NCBI GenBank assembly: GCA_026225945.1
Contig: JAMJFZ010000881.1
Span: 1,585,001-1,649,000, forward strand
Length of the DNA: 64,000 nt
Direction of reading: 5' to 3'
Origin: Cricetomys ansorgei
Lineage: Eukaryota; Chordata; Mammalia; Rodentia; Nesomyidae
Under the pieces are notes generated by a model that was not told the DNA's origin, searched no databases, and saw only the letters and a list, made by a program, of their open reading frames with translations. Made by a program: the position numbers and the translations under genes. Within the stretch, counting starts at the first letter, position 1; the number at the start of each line of letters is the position of its first letter. Of this stretch, positions 49,097 to 60,209 are shown piece by piece.

Positions 49097-50263
49097 TTTG
49101 AATTTTTTCTGAGGGAAGTAGACATGAAGAATTAATTAGAGCAAATAGTCTGGGAAGAATTGGAACCTTCTACTCAAAACACAATCTGAAGCACTTGGCA
49201 GGGAACATTCTCATGATGCTGTATGTTAGCTTAAACTGACTGACCCAACGTTTCAGAGCAGACAGGGTTTTTATAAGGAGAAGAAAATAAATCTGAGCTC
49301 TATGTAGTAGGTTAAATGTCACACAGGGAAAAATAATATTTTCCTTGGTTATTAATAATAACTGAGATTTGAAATTTTCTCTCATGTAATCATGTCATGC
49401 AGCACCATGCTAAAATATACACTTGTTGTATATCTTTGGTGGTCTCAAAACTTTCCACTGAAACTTAATAATAATCTTAGAAATTAACTCTCTTGGGCAG
49501 TTGTGTCTAAAATCCATCTGTGTTCCTTTCTCTGAATTGTAGCTGGGATTTTATTTTCTTACCCATATAATGCTGTCCAATTTCTGAGAAAATTTTATTG
49601 AGGTTAATCAATACCCTTCAGCAGAGGAAAGATGTTTTACTTTGGAGTAGTGGATTAAATAGGGAAAATCCCTGGCCAGAGCATAGTTGTACTTTCTAAC
49701 CTTGTAATTTTGTTTATAGCTCCCAGAAGACAGGGATGCTTGTCCTCATATACTGATGTTAATTTTGAGGAACTTCAAAGGTTTAACAAGGAAATGGTCA
49801 CGATTTAAAAGAATATGGATTGTGGCTTCTCATTAAAGCTGCCTTGTTAGCAAGAGAACACTAAAAATGCCCACTCCTTACTCCCCATCCTTCTGCCTGT
49901 TAATTGGCTGTCATTTAATAAGATGAGTTTGTAATTATAAATGGATTTGACTCAATCCTTTTTCCTTATTTTTTGATTAACCTTATTAACCTATAAAATA
50001 AGCTATACTGAAGCACACTTTTAATTGAAGATCTTCTATCAATAAGAATTTGGTAGAGTTGACATCCTTAGTATTTAGGTTATACCCAATTTTATTAAGA
50101 AAACAATAAAATATATTAATTTATAAAGTTACACAGGAACATTATAAATTTTAATCACATTTTGAAGGAAATAGGACACAATATTGGCCATATCATGAAC
50201 CAATCTATTGGAGCAGCCAAGAGACCTACCATGTTCAATAAATACAAGTCATTGGTTACCTGT
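49097..50263. other. Unique AT-rich DNA with homeodomain-like motifs
   Basis: No repeat recognised. The part at about 49900-50110 is dense in TAAT/ATTA cores ('ctgttaattggctgtc', 'gtaattataaatgg', 'gattaaccttattaac'), which is suggestive of a conserved non-coding element but not evidence of one. Confidence 0.4.
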
Positions 50264-50637
50264 GATGGTTAATCTTATTGCCAACTATATGAGATCTTGA
50301 ATCACCTAGTCAATGAGCCTCTGGGCAAATCTGCAAAGAATCATCTTGATGAACTGATAAGAGTTCCTTTTACCTTTCACCATGGGTTGTACCATTCACG
50401 GGCTTGGATCTTGGATGATATTGGTAGGAGAAAGCAAGATAAGCATGTGAGCTAAGCACAATCACCCTCTGCTTCCTGTATACAGTTACAATGTGACCAG
50501 CCTACTCAAGCTCCTGCTGCCATGCTTCCCCACCGGGGTGGACTCTATTCTGGTGCTGTGAACCAAACTAACCACTTCCTCCTTGATTTGCTTCTATCAG
50601 GATTTATATCACAGCCATAAGAAGGCAGATACGATGA
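50264..50637 (+). mobile_element. MaLR LTR (rodent MT-type), sense
   Basis: It begins near 'tgtgatggttaatcttattg' and follows the MT-type order: 'gaatcacctagtcaatgagc', 'ctctgggcaaatctgcaaag', 'ctctgcttcctgtatacag', 'caatgtgaccagcctactca' and 'gctcctgctgccatgcttcc'. It ends near 'cagccataagaaggcagata'. Unlike the copy at 62.4 kb, the segment after 'ctctgcttcctg' is not tandemly expanded. Confidence 0.75.
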
Positions 50638-51599
50638 CGGCATTCCACATCACCAGAGTCAAGACTTGAGACTCCTCCCAGTGCTCAGTCAGTATATGAA
50701 GGAATGTAAACTTGAGAACTGTTTAATAGACCAGTGATCTATAACTGACCTAACCATTTTACAGAGATTTACAATTTAATTTTAGTGCTATTCAGTTAGG
50801 TCCTAAACTGCCTGCAGGTAAGAGTGGGAATTAGAACAGCTGGTGTACTTTAGAGTGTGGCATGGCTTATTTTCTGATGATGTGTTTGTTGTGCTTAAAT
50901 GGTGCTCTACTTAGGTGCAGCCTGAATAGCTTTCTTCAGGAAGTTGCTCAATAGGCTTATGAAGAAGATACATCAATGGGTCTTGTCCTACAGTTGATCA
51001 GAATATGTTTGCGTTAGTAAAGAGTATGAAAGCATACAATAGTAAAAAAATAAGTTTTGAAAAAAATCAAGTAATAAAAATTTCCTCTCAAGAGAAACTG
51101 GGTAAGCTATACATTCTTATCAGCAGCTAAGCAGCTATCTCTAGCATCAAATTATCTTTCTATATTCTGTTTTGTGATGTTGAAATTCTGAAAACCTGTG
51201 TTTCTGCTTTGCCAACAGGGTGTCTCTTGAACTCTACTAATAAAAGGTGCTGGGAGGAGACAGTAAGGCTCAAGGAAAGACATGATTTTTCGCTGCATTT
51301 GCCTGTTTCCATTTCCTGTTCCTGTTACATCATCATCCCAGATGGGAAATGTTTGTCAGGGCTAATGTAAGCCATCTTGAAGCTTCTCAGAGACACCTCA
51401 AATGTTCCTCAAAGGGTTCCTCAAAGGTGGGGTCATAATGTCCTATATCTTTATCTCCAAGCAGAGGCATCAGCACCAGCCAGGCATCTCCCATCTTTTA
51501 CAGATATGTCTATGTGATAGTGATCTCTTCTCTAGCTCCTATGTCTATTCTCTCTTCTACTTGGTTCTCTGTGATAAGACACTCAGAACAAGACAACTC
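50638..51599. other. Unique intergenic DNA
   Basis: No recognised repeat or gene. Confidence 0.45.
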
Positions 51600-51884
51600 T
51601 GAGGATGAAAGAATTTATTTGGGTTACACTAAAGGGTCATAATCCACCATTGAGTGAAGTCAGGGCTGGAACTCAAGGAAAGAACAAAAAACAGAAACCA
51701 CAGAGGCATGCTGCTTACTGGATTGCTCTCCGACTCCTTCAAGCTACCTTTTATATGTGGCTTGGATCCACCCACCAAGGAATATAGCAGCTCACAGAGA
51801 GGATTACACTCTCTCATATATATTATTAATGAAGACTATCTCTTAGGACACAGCCACAGATCAATCTGCCATCTTTTAAGGATA
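51600..51884 (-). mobile_element. MaLR LTR fragment, antisense
   Basis: The plus strand shows antisense MaLR blocks: 'gatgaaagaatttatttggg', 'aagtcagggctggaactcaa', 'ggcatgctgcttactggatt' and 'gctctccgactccttcaagc', with 'ggatccacccaccaaggaat' further on. The LTR 5' end on the minus strand is degraded or truncated where L1 sequence begins. Confidence 0.6.
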
Positions 51885-52006
51885 CTTTATTAATTCTTTA
51901 AGAATTTCATACAATGTATTTTCAGCATATTCATCCCCTAATGCAACTTTTTCTATAAACATCACCGACTCTACACATCCTCCTCTTCCCACCTAATTTA
52001 GTTACT
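51885..52006 (-). mobile_element. L1 3' terminus, antisense
   Basis: 'actttattaattctttaaga' and 'atttcatacaatgtattttc', then 'catattcatcccctaatgc' and 'cctcctcttcccacc', match the complement of the Lx-type L1 3' end. The match stops at about 52006, where a MaLR LTR starts. Confidence 0.65.
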
Positions 52007-52340
52007 TTATTGCTGGGAAGACACACAATGACTAAGGCAATATATAGACAAAAGAGCTTATTGAGGGATTGCTCTGTGGCTCTGTGACTATAACAGTGAT
52101 AAGCATGACAGCAAGCAGGCAGACTTGGTGCTAAAGAAGTAGCTTAGAACTGACATCTTTAGAGATATCCACCAGGGGAGAGATGAGAATGACATAGCAT
52201 TGATTTTGGAAACCTCAAATCCCACACCTCCTCAAAACCAACCCTCTGTATCCTTCCCAGAGATTTCCACCAACTGTGGACTAAATAATCAAATATATAA
52301 ACCTATGGAGGCCACTGTCATTTAAACTACTACACAAGAA
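52007..52340 (-). mobile_element. MaLR LTR (rodent MT-type), antisense
   Basis: The plus strand reads the complement of an MT-type LTR: 'ttgctgggaagacacacaat', 'gcaggcagacttggtgct', 'gattttggaaacctcaaatc' and 'ccttcccagagatttccacc', then 'caactgtggactaaataatc', ending at 'aaactactacaca'. It is nearly full length. The fragment at 56810-56951 belongs to the same subfamily. Confidence 0.75.
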
Positions 52341-52814
52341 TCTTGGGATTCTTTCTTCTTCTTCTCCACTTCCTTTTCTTCCTCCTGCTTGGGCTCCTTT
52401 TATTTGTTTTGTCTTGACAATTACTCAGTAAAGGATCCATCTTCCTAAGTGAAGGTTGTATAAAGCCCAGAATAAAACTAACCAGCCCATTCTTAAAGCA
52501 TTGGAAACAATATGGAAGATCCTGAGATATCTACTTCAAGAAGAAGTTAGCTTTTATTGTTTTGGATTTCCATTTCAAACATTTAACATTTTTAATTGAG
52601 TTTCTTTTTTAATGTATGTGGGTCTCTTTTTCCTGGTCTTTTCCTGGGACAGGCAAGCCATTGTGCACCAGCCCAACCAAGAGGAGGGAGATGCAGTCAG
52701 GAACCATCTAGGGTGAGATATTCTTGGACAAAGGCTGGGAGTGGTGAAGAACAGATTTCTCAGGAGGCAGTGTCAGTGAACAGCTCAGATTTATTGAAGA
52801 AAGAGGAGTGATAT
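52341..52814. other. Intergenic DNA, possible LTR part
   Basis: A CTTCTTC-rich tract lies at 52350-52385. At 52780-52805 'gctcagatttattgaagaaa' looks like the complement of an LTR polyadenylation region (AATAAA on minus). Together with 53065-53440 it may form one LTR split by the simple repeat between them. I cannot confirm this. Confidence 0.35.
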
Positions 52815-52959
52815 ATCTATATCTATCTATACAAAATAGTATAGGTGATATATAATATATATATACACATATATACACACACACACATATATACACATAT
52901 AATATAATGTATATATATACACAATACCACAATACATACATATATATACTATATACATG

Positions 52960-53007
<48 letters not shown>

Positions 53008-53064
53008 CAGACAGAGACAGAGACAGAGAGAGAGAGACAGAGAGAGAGAGAGAGGGAGGGAGGG
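52815..53064. repeat. Complex simple repeat: (TATC), (TA)n/(CATA)n, then (GA)n
   Basis: ATCT units, then TA/CA-rich sequence with many 'atatatacac' words, then about 95 bp of GA/GACAGA repeats ending in GGGA units. Minus-strand frames across it are repeat translations. Confidence 0.95.
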
Positions 53065-53929
53065 AAATGCCTTATGTGATATAGGCTAGGGAAGTGATAT
53101 TAGGAGAGCTCCATTTGTGTGTGTGGGCTCACAATCAGGTATGGTCAAAGTCTTGAGGAAGCCTCCCTTGTATGTGTAGAGGGTTACAAGGACTGAGAGG
53201 AAAAGGCCATTGTGGAAGAAAGGGAAGTCCAGCCCAAGATCCTCCAGCTTCGGTGGTCAGATAAAAGAGCAACCAGACCTCATGCCTTGAAGAGGCAGGA
53301 TTTTATCAGGAACTACATGAGATAAGGCATGTCAGCACATACGGGAGTTTTACTAGCTGTTAATGCTAGCTGGGTCTGTCAGAGTAAGAAAAGAGGAGCA
53401 GCCAAATGCCTTCTCTCTCAAGATGAGAAATGTGGTGTTCAAAGTATGCTTCAACCTCCTCTTATCCCTAGGCCAGCTATACACATGTAAGTAAGTGGTG
53501 TTATTTTCATTCTGTAAATAGAACTTAATGCTTAGAGTTGCATAGAGCTGATAACTACAATGGCTTTCTTTAGATTTGGTTCTTTTTCCTCATTTAAGAG
53601 TGAAAACTGAAGAAATTACACAACAGTAATGTTCAGGAAGAAAAACAAATAAAATTATATAATTTCTTCCAAAACATATTGCAAACATATATTTGCAAAC
53701 ATACAAATGTTCAAATTTTAATATAATTATGTAAACAAATGCAAATTCATTTCTGAATATATGTGTATGTGTATGTATACATATGTACAAATACACATCG
53801 TAAAAATATGGAAAAATGCAGAAGAATATTTAATCTTAATCAAGCAACATGGCTGCTCTGGCAAAGGATTCATTGAAAGGCCTGTGTGATAGACATTTGA
53901 TCACTGATCCAGCAGCATGGCTGATTTAG
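53065..53929. other. Intergenic DNA, part possibly old LTR
   Basis: The first ~380 bp ('aaatgccttatgtgatatag', 'ccttgaagaggcagga') has the feel of retroelement sequence, but I cannot assign it. The rest is AT-rich and unrecognised. Confidence 0.3.
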
Positions 53930-54990
53930 GGTAGTAAGAATGTTAGTACATGCCTTTAATCCCAATGTAGCACACACCTTTAAACCCAATTCATAAGATA
54001 TTCCAGCTCTCAGGATATAAAAGAAAGCAGTCAGTTCAGAAGTAGGTCACAGTTCTAAGTTCACAACTCTAAGTTCATGGTTTCTTCACAGTCAGTTCAG
54101 AGTTAATAGAGAAGCACTAGTAATTGATAGAATGGAAGGAGATTGAGTCAGAACATGCTAGTTAACTGAGAAGCAGAAATTAGAGGAAGAGTGAAGTAGA
54201 GAGTGAGTACATGCCTTTATTCCCAAGTCTAAGAGTGAGGCAGAGTGAAGAGCAGGCAAAGTGACTAATCAGAGGAAGAGTTAGCAGAGTGAGTCAGAAT
54301 GAGGCCATGCCCAACTCTCATGATATAAAAGCAGACTCTCAGCTCAGTGAGGCAGGCAGTTGGTACAATAAGACACAGAAGGAGTCAGTATTAAGAGTGA
54401 ACTTTGGCTGGGCAGTGGTGATGCACACCATTAATCCCAGCACTCAGGAGGCAGAGGCAGGCAGATCTCTATGAGTTCAAGGCCAGCCTGGTCTACAGAG
54501 TGAGTTCCAGGACAGCCAGAGTTACAACAGAGAAACCCTGTCTCAATATAACAAAACAACAACAACAACAACGAAGAGAGTGTGTTTAGGAGAAAGAGTC
54601 AGCTAACTGAGAGAATGAGAGAGTCTGTTTGCAGCCTAGCAGAGCAGTTCAGTCAGAGAAGTTGCTGGACTTAGCCAGATTCAGAAGAGTTTAGTCAGAA
54701 ATAGTTTGCCCACTTAGAAGTTCAGTTTGAACCAATCAGCTAGGAGAAGAGTTTGAATCATAACGGTGAGTGAGTTGAATGAGCCAACCAGAAGATTTAG
54801 TTGATTTCAATACAGTTCTGAGTTCAGAAGGAGCTTGTCAGAGTGATTCAGTCAGCAGTAAATCTTGGAGGCTGAAACATTCTAGTTCTAGGTTAGCAGA
54901 TTGAACAGAAGCTGAAGCCTTCAAGGTCTAGGTTTAGGATTAGATTGTACAAAGGCCAAAATACTCCAGGACTAGGGTCAGAATTATAAT
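53930..54990 (+). mobile_element. LTR-like repeat, copy D, with internal duplication and nested B1
   Basis: Plus-strand copy of the family. It has B1-like 'acatgcctttaatcccaatg' and 'cacacctttaaacccaat' at 53948-53992 and a TATAAAA at 54016-54022. A second 'acatgcctttattcccaagt' follows at about 54210, then the family block 'aaagtgactaatcagagga' and a second TATAAAA at 54324-54330. The distal part has the blocks 'gcagattgaacagaagctga' and 'agattgtacaaaggcc' shared with copies A and B. Two promoter-like units indicate an internal duplication. A B1 (54408-54574) interrupts it. Confidence 0.65.
54408..54574 (+). mobile_element. B1 SINE nested in the LTR-like copy D
   Basis: Full-length plus-strand B1: 'ctgggcagtggtgatgcaca', 'ttaatcccagcactcaggag', 'caaggccagcctggtctaca' and 'gacagccagagttacaacag', then 'aaaccctgtctca' and an (AAC)n tail. 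Family sequence continues on both sides, so B1 inserted later. Confidence 0.97.
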
Positions 54991-55607
54991 CACAAAGTTT
55001 AAGATGTCTTCTGCCATGAACCAAGGAGAATAACTAATTAAATTAATGCTTACATTTACATCTATACCTGAAGAACACATTCTGAATTGTGATGTGTTTA
55101 CTAAGAATTCAGATGTTTAGGTGTGAATGTTAAGAATTTCAAAGTAAGATAATTTCACATTCATTTGGTTAGGATGGGATCATCCTGGCACAGAAAACTT
55201 ATTTAAAAATAAGAGCATCACCGATTTAATTAAATAAGATGGTCATAGAAAAGAAAGGTGGTTCTCTGTCCCATATGGTTGTTATCCCTATAACTGGGGA
55301 ACATCGGGATATAGACATGAGCACAATGGGAGATGAAACAATGAATCTGTAAATCACAGAACATTCGCAATCATCAGAAAGTGACCAGACTAAGACAACA
55401 GTATGAAACAGAATTACTTGGACTCAACCTTGCCAACAGCTAGCCCTGAGAGCTGACAGTATACTTCCATCATTATGTTCCCTAATTTATGTTACTGTAT
55501 TATGAGAGCATTGTAAAATTCAAACATGTAATCATTTACATCCACACACTTGCACATACACCCCACTTTTGCAGAAATGTAACAAGGCAGGATCTGATTT
55601 AGAATCA
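54991..55607. other. Unique intergenic DNA
   Basis: No recognised feature. Confidence 0.45.
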
Positions 55608-55611
55608 TACA

Positions 55612-55660
<49 letters not shown>

Positions 55661-55662
55661 TC
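55608..55662. repeat. (CA)n microsatellite
   Basis: Near-perfect CA run. Minus-strand frames here are Cys/Val repeats. Confidence 0.97.
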
Positions 55663-55978
55663 GCACAAATGTACACACACATACCACAAACTGTGTGTGC
55701 CCGGGTGTGTATCTGTGTAACTGAATTGAAAACTAATTTGATTCCAATAGTTTCCAATTGCTCATGTGCTGAAAACATTCTTAGTTTTAATAATTTAAGC
55801 ATGGAGAAGGTGATGCTTCTGATCAGAGCCTGGCCTGTGTCTCGTAGCTTGGATATTTATGATCAAGGATTAGAATTTCACTATACTTAGGTTAAAAGTT
55901 TGTGCTCTAAAGATCTAATGAATAAAAACATCAATAATCATATTATACAAAATTGTTATTTTCTGATACTATAATTAA
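55663..55978. other. Unique intergenic DNA between two CA repeats
   Basis: No recognised repeat or gene. Confidence 0.45.
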
Positions 55979-55979
55979 A

Positions 55980-56028
<49 letters not shown>
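55979..56028. repeat. (CA)n microsatellite
   Basis: Uninterrupted CA run of about 24 units ending in 'gagtctg'. Confidence 0.97.
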
Positions 56029-56031
<3 letters not shown>

Positions 56032-56809
56032 CTGTTGTGGCATTACAAAATGAGACTTAAGAAAAATGTATATTTTCCACTAGTAGAGAGAATAAATTTA
56101 TTCTGACCCATTCTTAAATGCATCTCAGAGACAGTTACTTTTTTTATTACTTCATAAAGCTGTGAAATACTGTCCCATCCCAGATGGGAATGACATTTAT
56201 AACCATGGCCTCATTAACACCTTCCCAATTGAGTTCACAATCCAAAAGGAGTGAGAAATTTTCCTAAAAAGCAAGAAAGTAGTTAGATTCAGATCATAAA
56301 AAATGAGCATATTCAGATAGGAAAAGCACTTATTGATGTTATTAAGTCTTCAGCCATCAAGGGGGAGATTCCCTGAGGCTCCGCGTACCAGTCAAGAGGT
56401 AACATTGATTTCCTGCCAGCTCTCACAGCTTTAGCACTGCACACACAGCAAATATCATCAATATGACGTTTTGAACTTTAAATAAGTAGGAGCAGAATTA
56501 TTTTACATTTTCTATGATTCTCTTCTCCATCTTAAATGCTGTTGAAAGGCCAAAAGTTTTTAAGAGTAATGTGTCTTATTGCAGGAAAGGAAAAAAAATA
56601 AAGTATAACCCCTTCAATTATTTGTTGATCATATTTTGCTAAGAATTATGAAAAAAATCTTTTAGAATTGTCTTTTTAAACCTGGGGGAGAAACTCCACC
56701 AACCTAAGATGAAACAAAACAGCCGAAGTGGGTTGGTATCAAAACACGCAAGCAACTCACTGTACATATCATCTGTACAACTATAATTTCGAGCAAACTT
56801 GAAGTGGTG
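56029..56809. other. Unique intergenic DNA
   Basis: AT-rich. No recognised feature. Confidence 0.45.
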
Positions 56810-56951
56810 TGAGGCTGTACACTGTCAAAGCCTGTCCCCAGCGGTGCGCTTCCTCCAGCAGGGCCCACATACTCAAACAGTGTCACCTACTGGGACCAAA
56901 CGTTTAAACACCAGAGCCTACAGGAGACACTTCATATGTAAACCGCCACAC
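56810..56951 (-). mobile_element. MaLR LTR fragment (MT-type), antisense
   Basis: The plus strand shows 'caaagcctgtccccagcggt', 'gcgcttcctccagcagggcc' and 'acagtgtcacctactgggac', then 'gagcctacaggagacacttc', ending 'aaaccgccaca'. This is the complement of the 5' half of the same MT-type LTR as 52007-52340. The other half is missing. Confidence 0.7.
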
Positions 56952-57875
56952 TCGGTTTGGCAGAAATATTTTATAACTATAGTTTTCCTATTTGTAACAT
57001 GGAAGGGTGGGCAGAATTACATGAGTCTCATGACTATGTCCAGATTCACAGTTTTAGAACAAATGTTTCTCCACTGCAATAGATTTCACACCTTGATTTG
57101 GTAAGATTCGATTCACAGTGTTACTAACGGGCACAGATTTCATTCAACGTGAGTGTAGAAGAGGGAATCTTTCAGACACGTATTATTTGAATTCAGGATA
57201 AAAACCTGAATAAAATTTCAAGGATTTTTTTTTTCCTTCTCACCACATTCTTTGTATGGAAAACAGCAGAGAAAGGAAGAGTTCTAGGACATCTCTGAAG
57301 AAAGAAGGTGCTGAGGTAGCCTTGGTAAGATCTCTGTTCAGGTGCTGATCCTGTCTCCAGCATCTGCCTGCATACGGATGAGACTTGGTTATGAGAGTAG
57401 AAGGCTTCTTGAATAAACATTCTGTGATTAATGATGTGAGTCATTTACAGTCTAAATCCCCAAGCAAATCTGTGAAGTACCTGATTTACTTGACCTCAGC
57501 TATGTCTTCATTCAAAAGTTCCACATTTCTCTTAAGATTTTTATTAACTTTTACTATTTTTAGCATATGAGATTTATTCTCATGTCAATGAAAATAATTA
57601 TTTACCAATTGTAAGAATAAAGTACACAGATGTCAAAATCAAAAGAGAAGCAAAGCTACTAAGCAACACGTTATTATAAATTATAAAATAAATACATTAT
57701 TATAAATATAACACACACGCACATATATATATATATAACTTAATCATTTCATTTACATATATTTATGTATATACAAGTTATATACGATGTATTAGTACAT
57801 ACATCATGCATGCATACATTCCATTATACTATTCATGTAAAATGCTCCCCAAAGCACAGTTAGATATGTAAATCT
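56952..57875. other. Unique AT-rich intergenic DNA
   Basis: Contains a short (TA)n at 57724-57738 and ATATAC-rich sequence to 57835. No gene recognised. Confidence 0.45.
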
Positions 57876-58788
57876 ACCAGATGTAGACATTGATTCAGAG
57901 CAGAGGACAGTTTACTCTTTTATTAATTGCATCACTGGTTCTTGCCTACAGCCCTGGAGCCCTAGAGCATTTGGGCTTCTTTACAATCTATGCTTAAGCT
58001 TTGAACTGGAAGGTGTCAGACTTCGTACAATCTAGAACATTTAACCTGCTAGCCCAGACCCAGAAGGCTTCAGCCTTAGCCTTTCAAGACCTATTGCTGA
58101 CTGGGCCACTCTGACTAGCTCCTTCTGAACTCTGAGTCTTCTAGTTCAACTCACTCTCTATTCTTGGCTTTTTTGCTGAGATCTTCTGTGTCTCTGTGTC
58201 TCTTCCTGAGCTCTCACTGCTCCATCCTGCCTCTGTAACTGACTGTGCTATAACTTATTCCAGCCTCAGCTTCTCTAACTGACTCTTCAACTAACTCTGT
58301 TAACTGCTCCTCAAATGCCTCTTCAACTTGCTTCTCAACTGACTCTTCTTACTGACTTCTCTGTCTGCTTCTGTTAACTGACTCTTTTTACTGATTCTTC
58401 AACTGTTTCCTACGTTAACTGATTGGCTCACTTCTATGTAACTCTCTTTAACTGATCAGAGGGCCTGCCTTTTCTCTTAAGAGCTGGGCCTGTCCTTACT
58501 CTGCTAACTCTTCATGATTAGTCACTTTGTCTGCTATCCACTCTGACTCATCTCAGATGTCACTTCCTGTATGACACTGACTCCTTCTGAGTTCCGCTTC
58601 CTGTATCTGCTTCCATTGTTTTCACTAGTGGTTAAAGGCATTGCCCATCATGGCCTTCTGAATATCAAATTAAAGGTGTTTGCTACCATTGCTTTCTGAA
58701 TTCTGGATTAAAGGCATACCTATAGTTCATCCAGGCCACACAGGCCTCTGGAATGTAGACCCTAGTTTTCTTACAGGGCTATTCTTAT
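57876..58788 (-). mobile_element. LTR-like repeat, copy B (most complete)
   Basis: Minus-strand copy of the family described for copy A. From its beginning ('gaatagccctgtaagaaaac') it carries three B1-like fragments ('tatgcctttaatccagaatt', 'aacacctttaatttgatatt' and 'aatgcctttaacc'), then 'gaaggagtcagtgtcata' and 'gatgagtcagagtggat'. A central part made of short degenerate 'gtcagtta/agcaga' words follows. It ends with AATAAA (complement of 57919-57924) and 'atgtctacatctggta'. The central region is longer than in A. Confidence 0.7.
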
Positions 58789-59401
58789 ACAAGAATTTTA
58801 ATTGACTTTTTTATTAATCAGTCTAGTTTGTGATTGATTAATTGCTGAAATATTCAATTCATAATTAATCTGTAATTTTGGTTTGTTCATAATCAATGAG
58901 AATAATGTCATTTCAAAATATTGGTAGTATATAGCAATAAAATGGTAGAGAACTTTAAAGGACACCAGAAGAGAAATAAAATGGTGCTGAAGTGTACTAT
59001 GACACAAGGCCACGTTTTGATTTGTCTAACGAAAAGGAAGGTCACTATTGAATGTTATGTCTACTGGTTCTGCCTTTAAAAAATGATGGAGTGATAAAGA
59101 TGCTAACAAAGGAAAAACAGAACCATGTAAGAGAAAACTAGAAGTCATGTATTTTAGATGGAGTAGAAGGGATTATAGATGGATGATCCGAGAAGAATTT
59201 TGAGTGAGGACATTGTTGAATATTTAAATCTAAGGAGATAGATCAGGAGGATTATTATTGTGATAAATATAAACACTCATTATAATGACTACACTATGGA
59301 TTCATATAAATTTAGAGAAATTGCTTGTATATAAATAACTTTATGAAGTTTTTTTGATGACTCTATACTTCTTTTTCTTTGTTTGTATTTTGTTGTTGTT
59401 T
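58789..59401. other. Unique AT-rich intergenic DNA
   Basis: No recognised feature. Confidence 0.45.
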
Positions 59402-59546
59402 TTTCAAGACAAGGTTTCTCTGTTGTAACTCTGGCTGTCCTGGAACTAACTCTGTAGACCAGGCTAGCCTCAAACTCACAGAGATTCCCCTTGCTTCTTG
59501 CTCCTAAGTGCTAGGATTAATAGTGTGTACCACCACCACCCAGTGA
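59402..59546 (-). mobile_element. B1 SINE, antisense
   Basis: The plus strand shows 'tcaagacaaggtttctctgt', 'tgtaactctggctgtcctgg', 'gtagaccaggctagcctcaa' and 'agtgctaggattaatagtgt', then 'accaccacc'. A GTT/T-rich complement of the tail precedes it. Confidence 0.95.
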
Positions 59547-59724
59547 CTCTAGACTCTATATTTCTTTATTCAATTTTGTAGCTTAAGTTATGATTCAAGC
59601 ATATGATTGCTAATATACAAAAGATAAGATAAAACAAAATTAGAAATGGTAACTGAGCAACAGGAACTAAACAGTAAGTACTAAAACTTAGTGAAATATT
59701 TTTGCTTTTTAATTAAAATTTTTT
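59547..59724. other. Unique intergenic DNA
   Basis: No recognised feature. Confidence 0.4.
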
Positions 59725-59955
59725 ATTGTGTTAAGTGTGTATTTGTGTGTATGTGTGTGTGTGAGAGAGAGAGAGAGGGAGAGAGAGAATCTGTGATAAC
59801 AGGCACATATTTGCCACAGTATAAATATTGAGGTCAGAGAACAACTTTTCGCATCCAGATCTTTCCTTCTTACTATGAGATCCAAAGATCAAATTCAGGC
59901 CAGCATCAGTAGTTTGCAGCCAGTTCTTTTGCTGGAGCTATCATACTAGCCCAAA
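59725..59955 (-). mobile_element. Diverged B3/B4-type SINE with TG/GA tail, antisense
   Basis: TG-rich and (GA)n tail (59734-59788), then 'attgaggtcagagaacaact', 'gatcaaattcaggccagcat' and 'cagccagttcttttgctgga', ending 'gctatcatactagccc', a degraded complement of the tRNA-like head. Confidence 0.6.
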
Positions 59956-60209
59956 ATCCTTTCAAAATACTTGAGATGCTAAGTTCGTTAAAGTACTATA
60001 TATACACATTCATAAACATGCTGCTGTGTTTCAGAATCAAAGTGTGTTCATTAAAATGGATGAATATGATTACATTTTGATGAACAAAAGTGACTACCCA
60101 GTTCAGGAGTCATAAAAGTAATGTTCATGAGACTAGCATTCACTTACAACCAACCATGATCAATTAAGATTGTGAAGACATTCCCTTAAAGGTAGGAAAG
60201 ATAGGTGTA
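59956..60209. other. Unique intergenic DNA
   Basis: No recognised feature. Confidence 0.4.
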
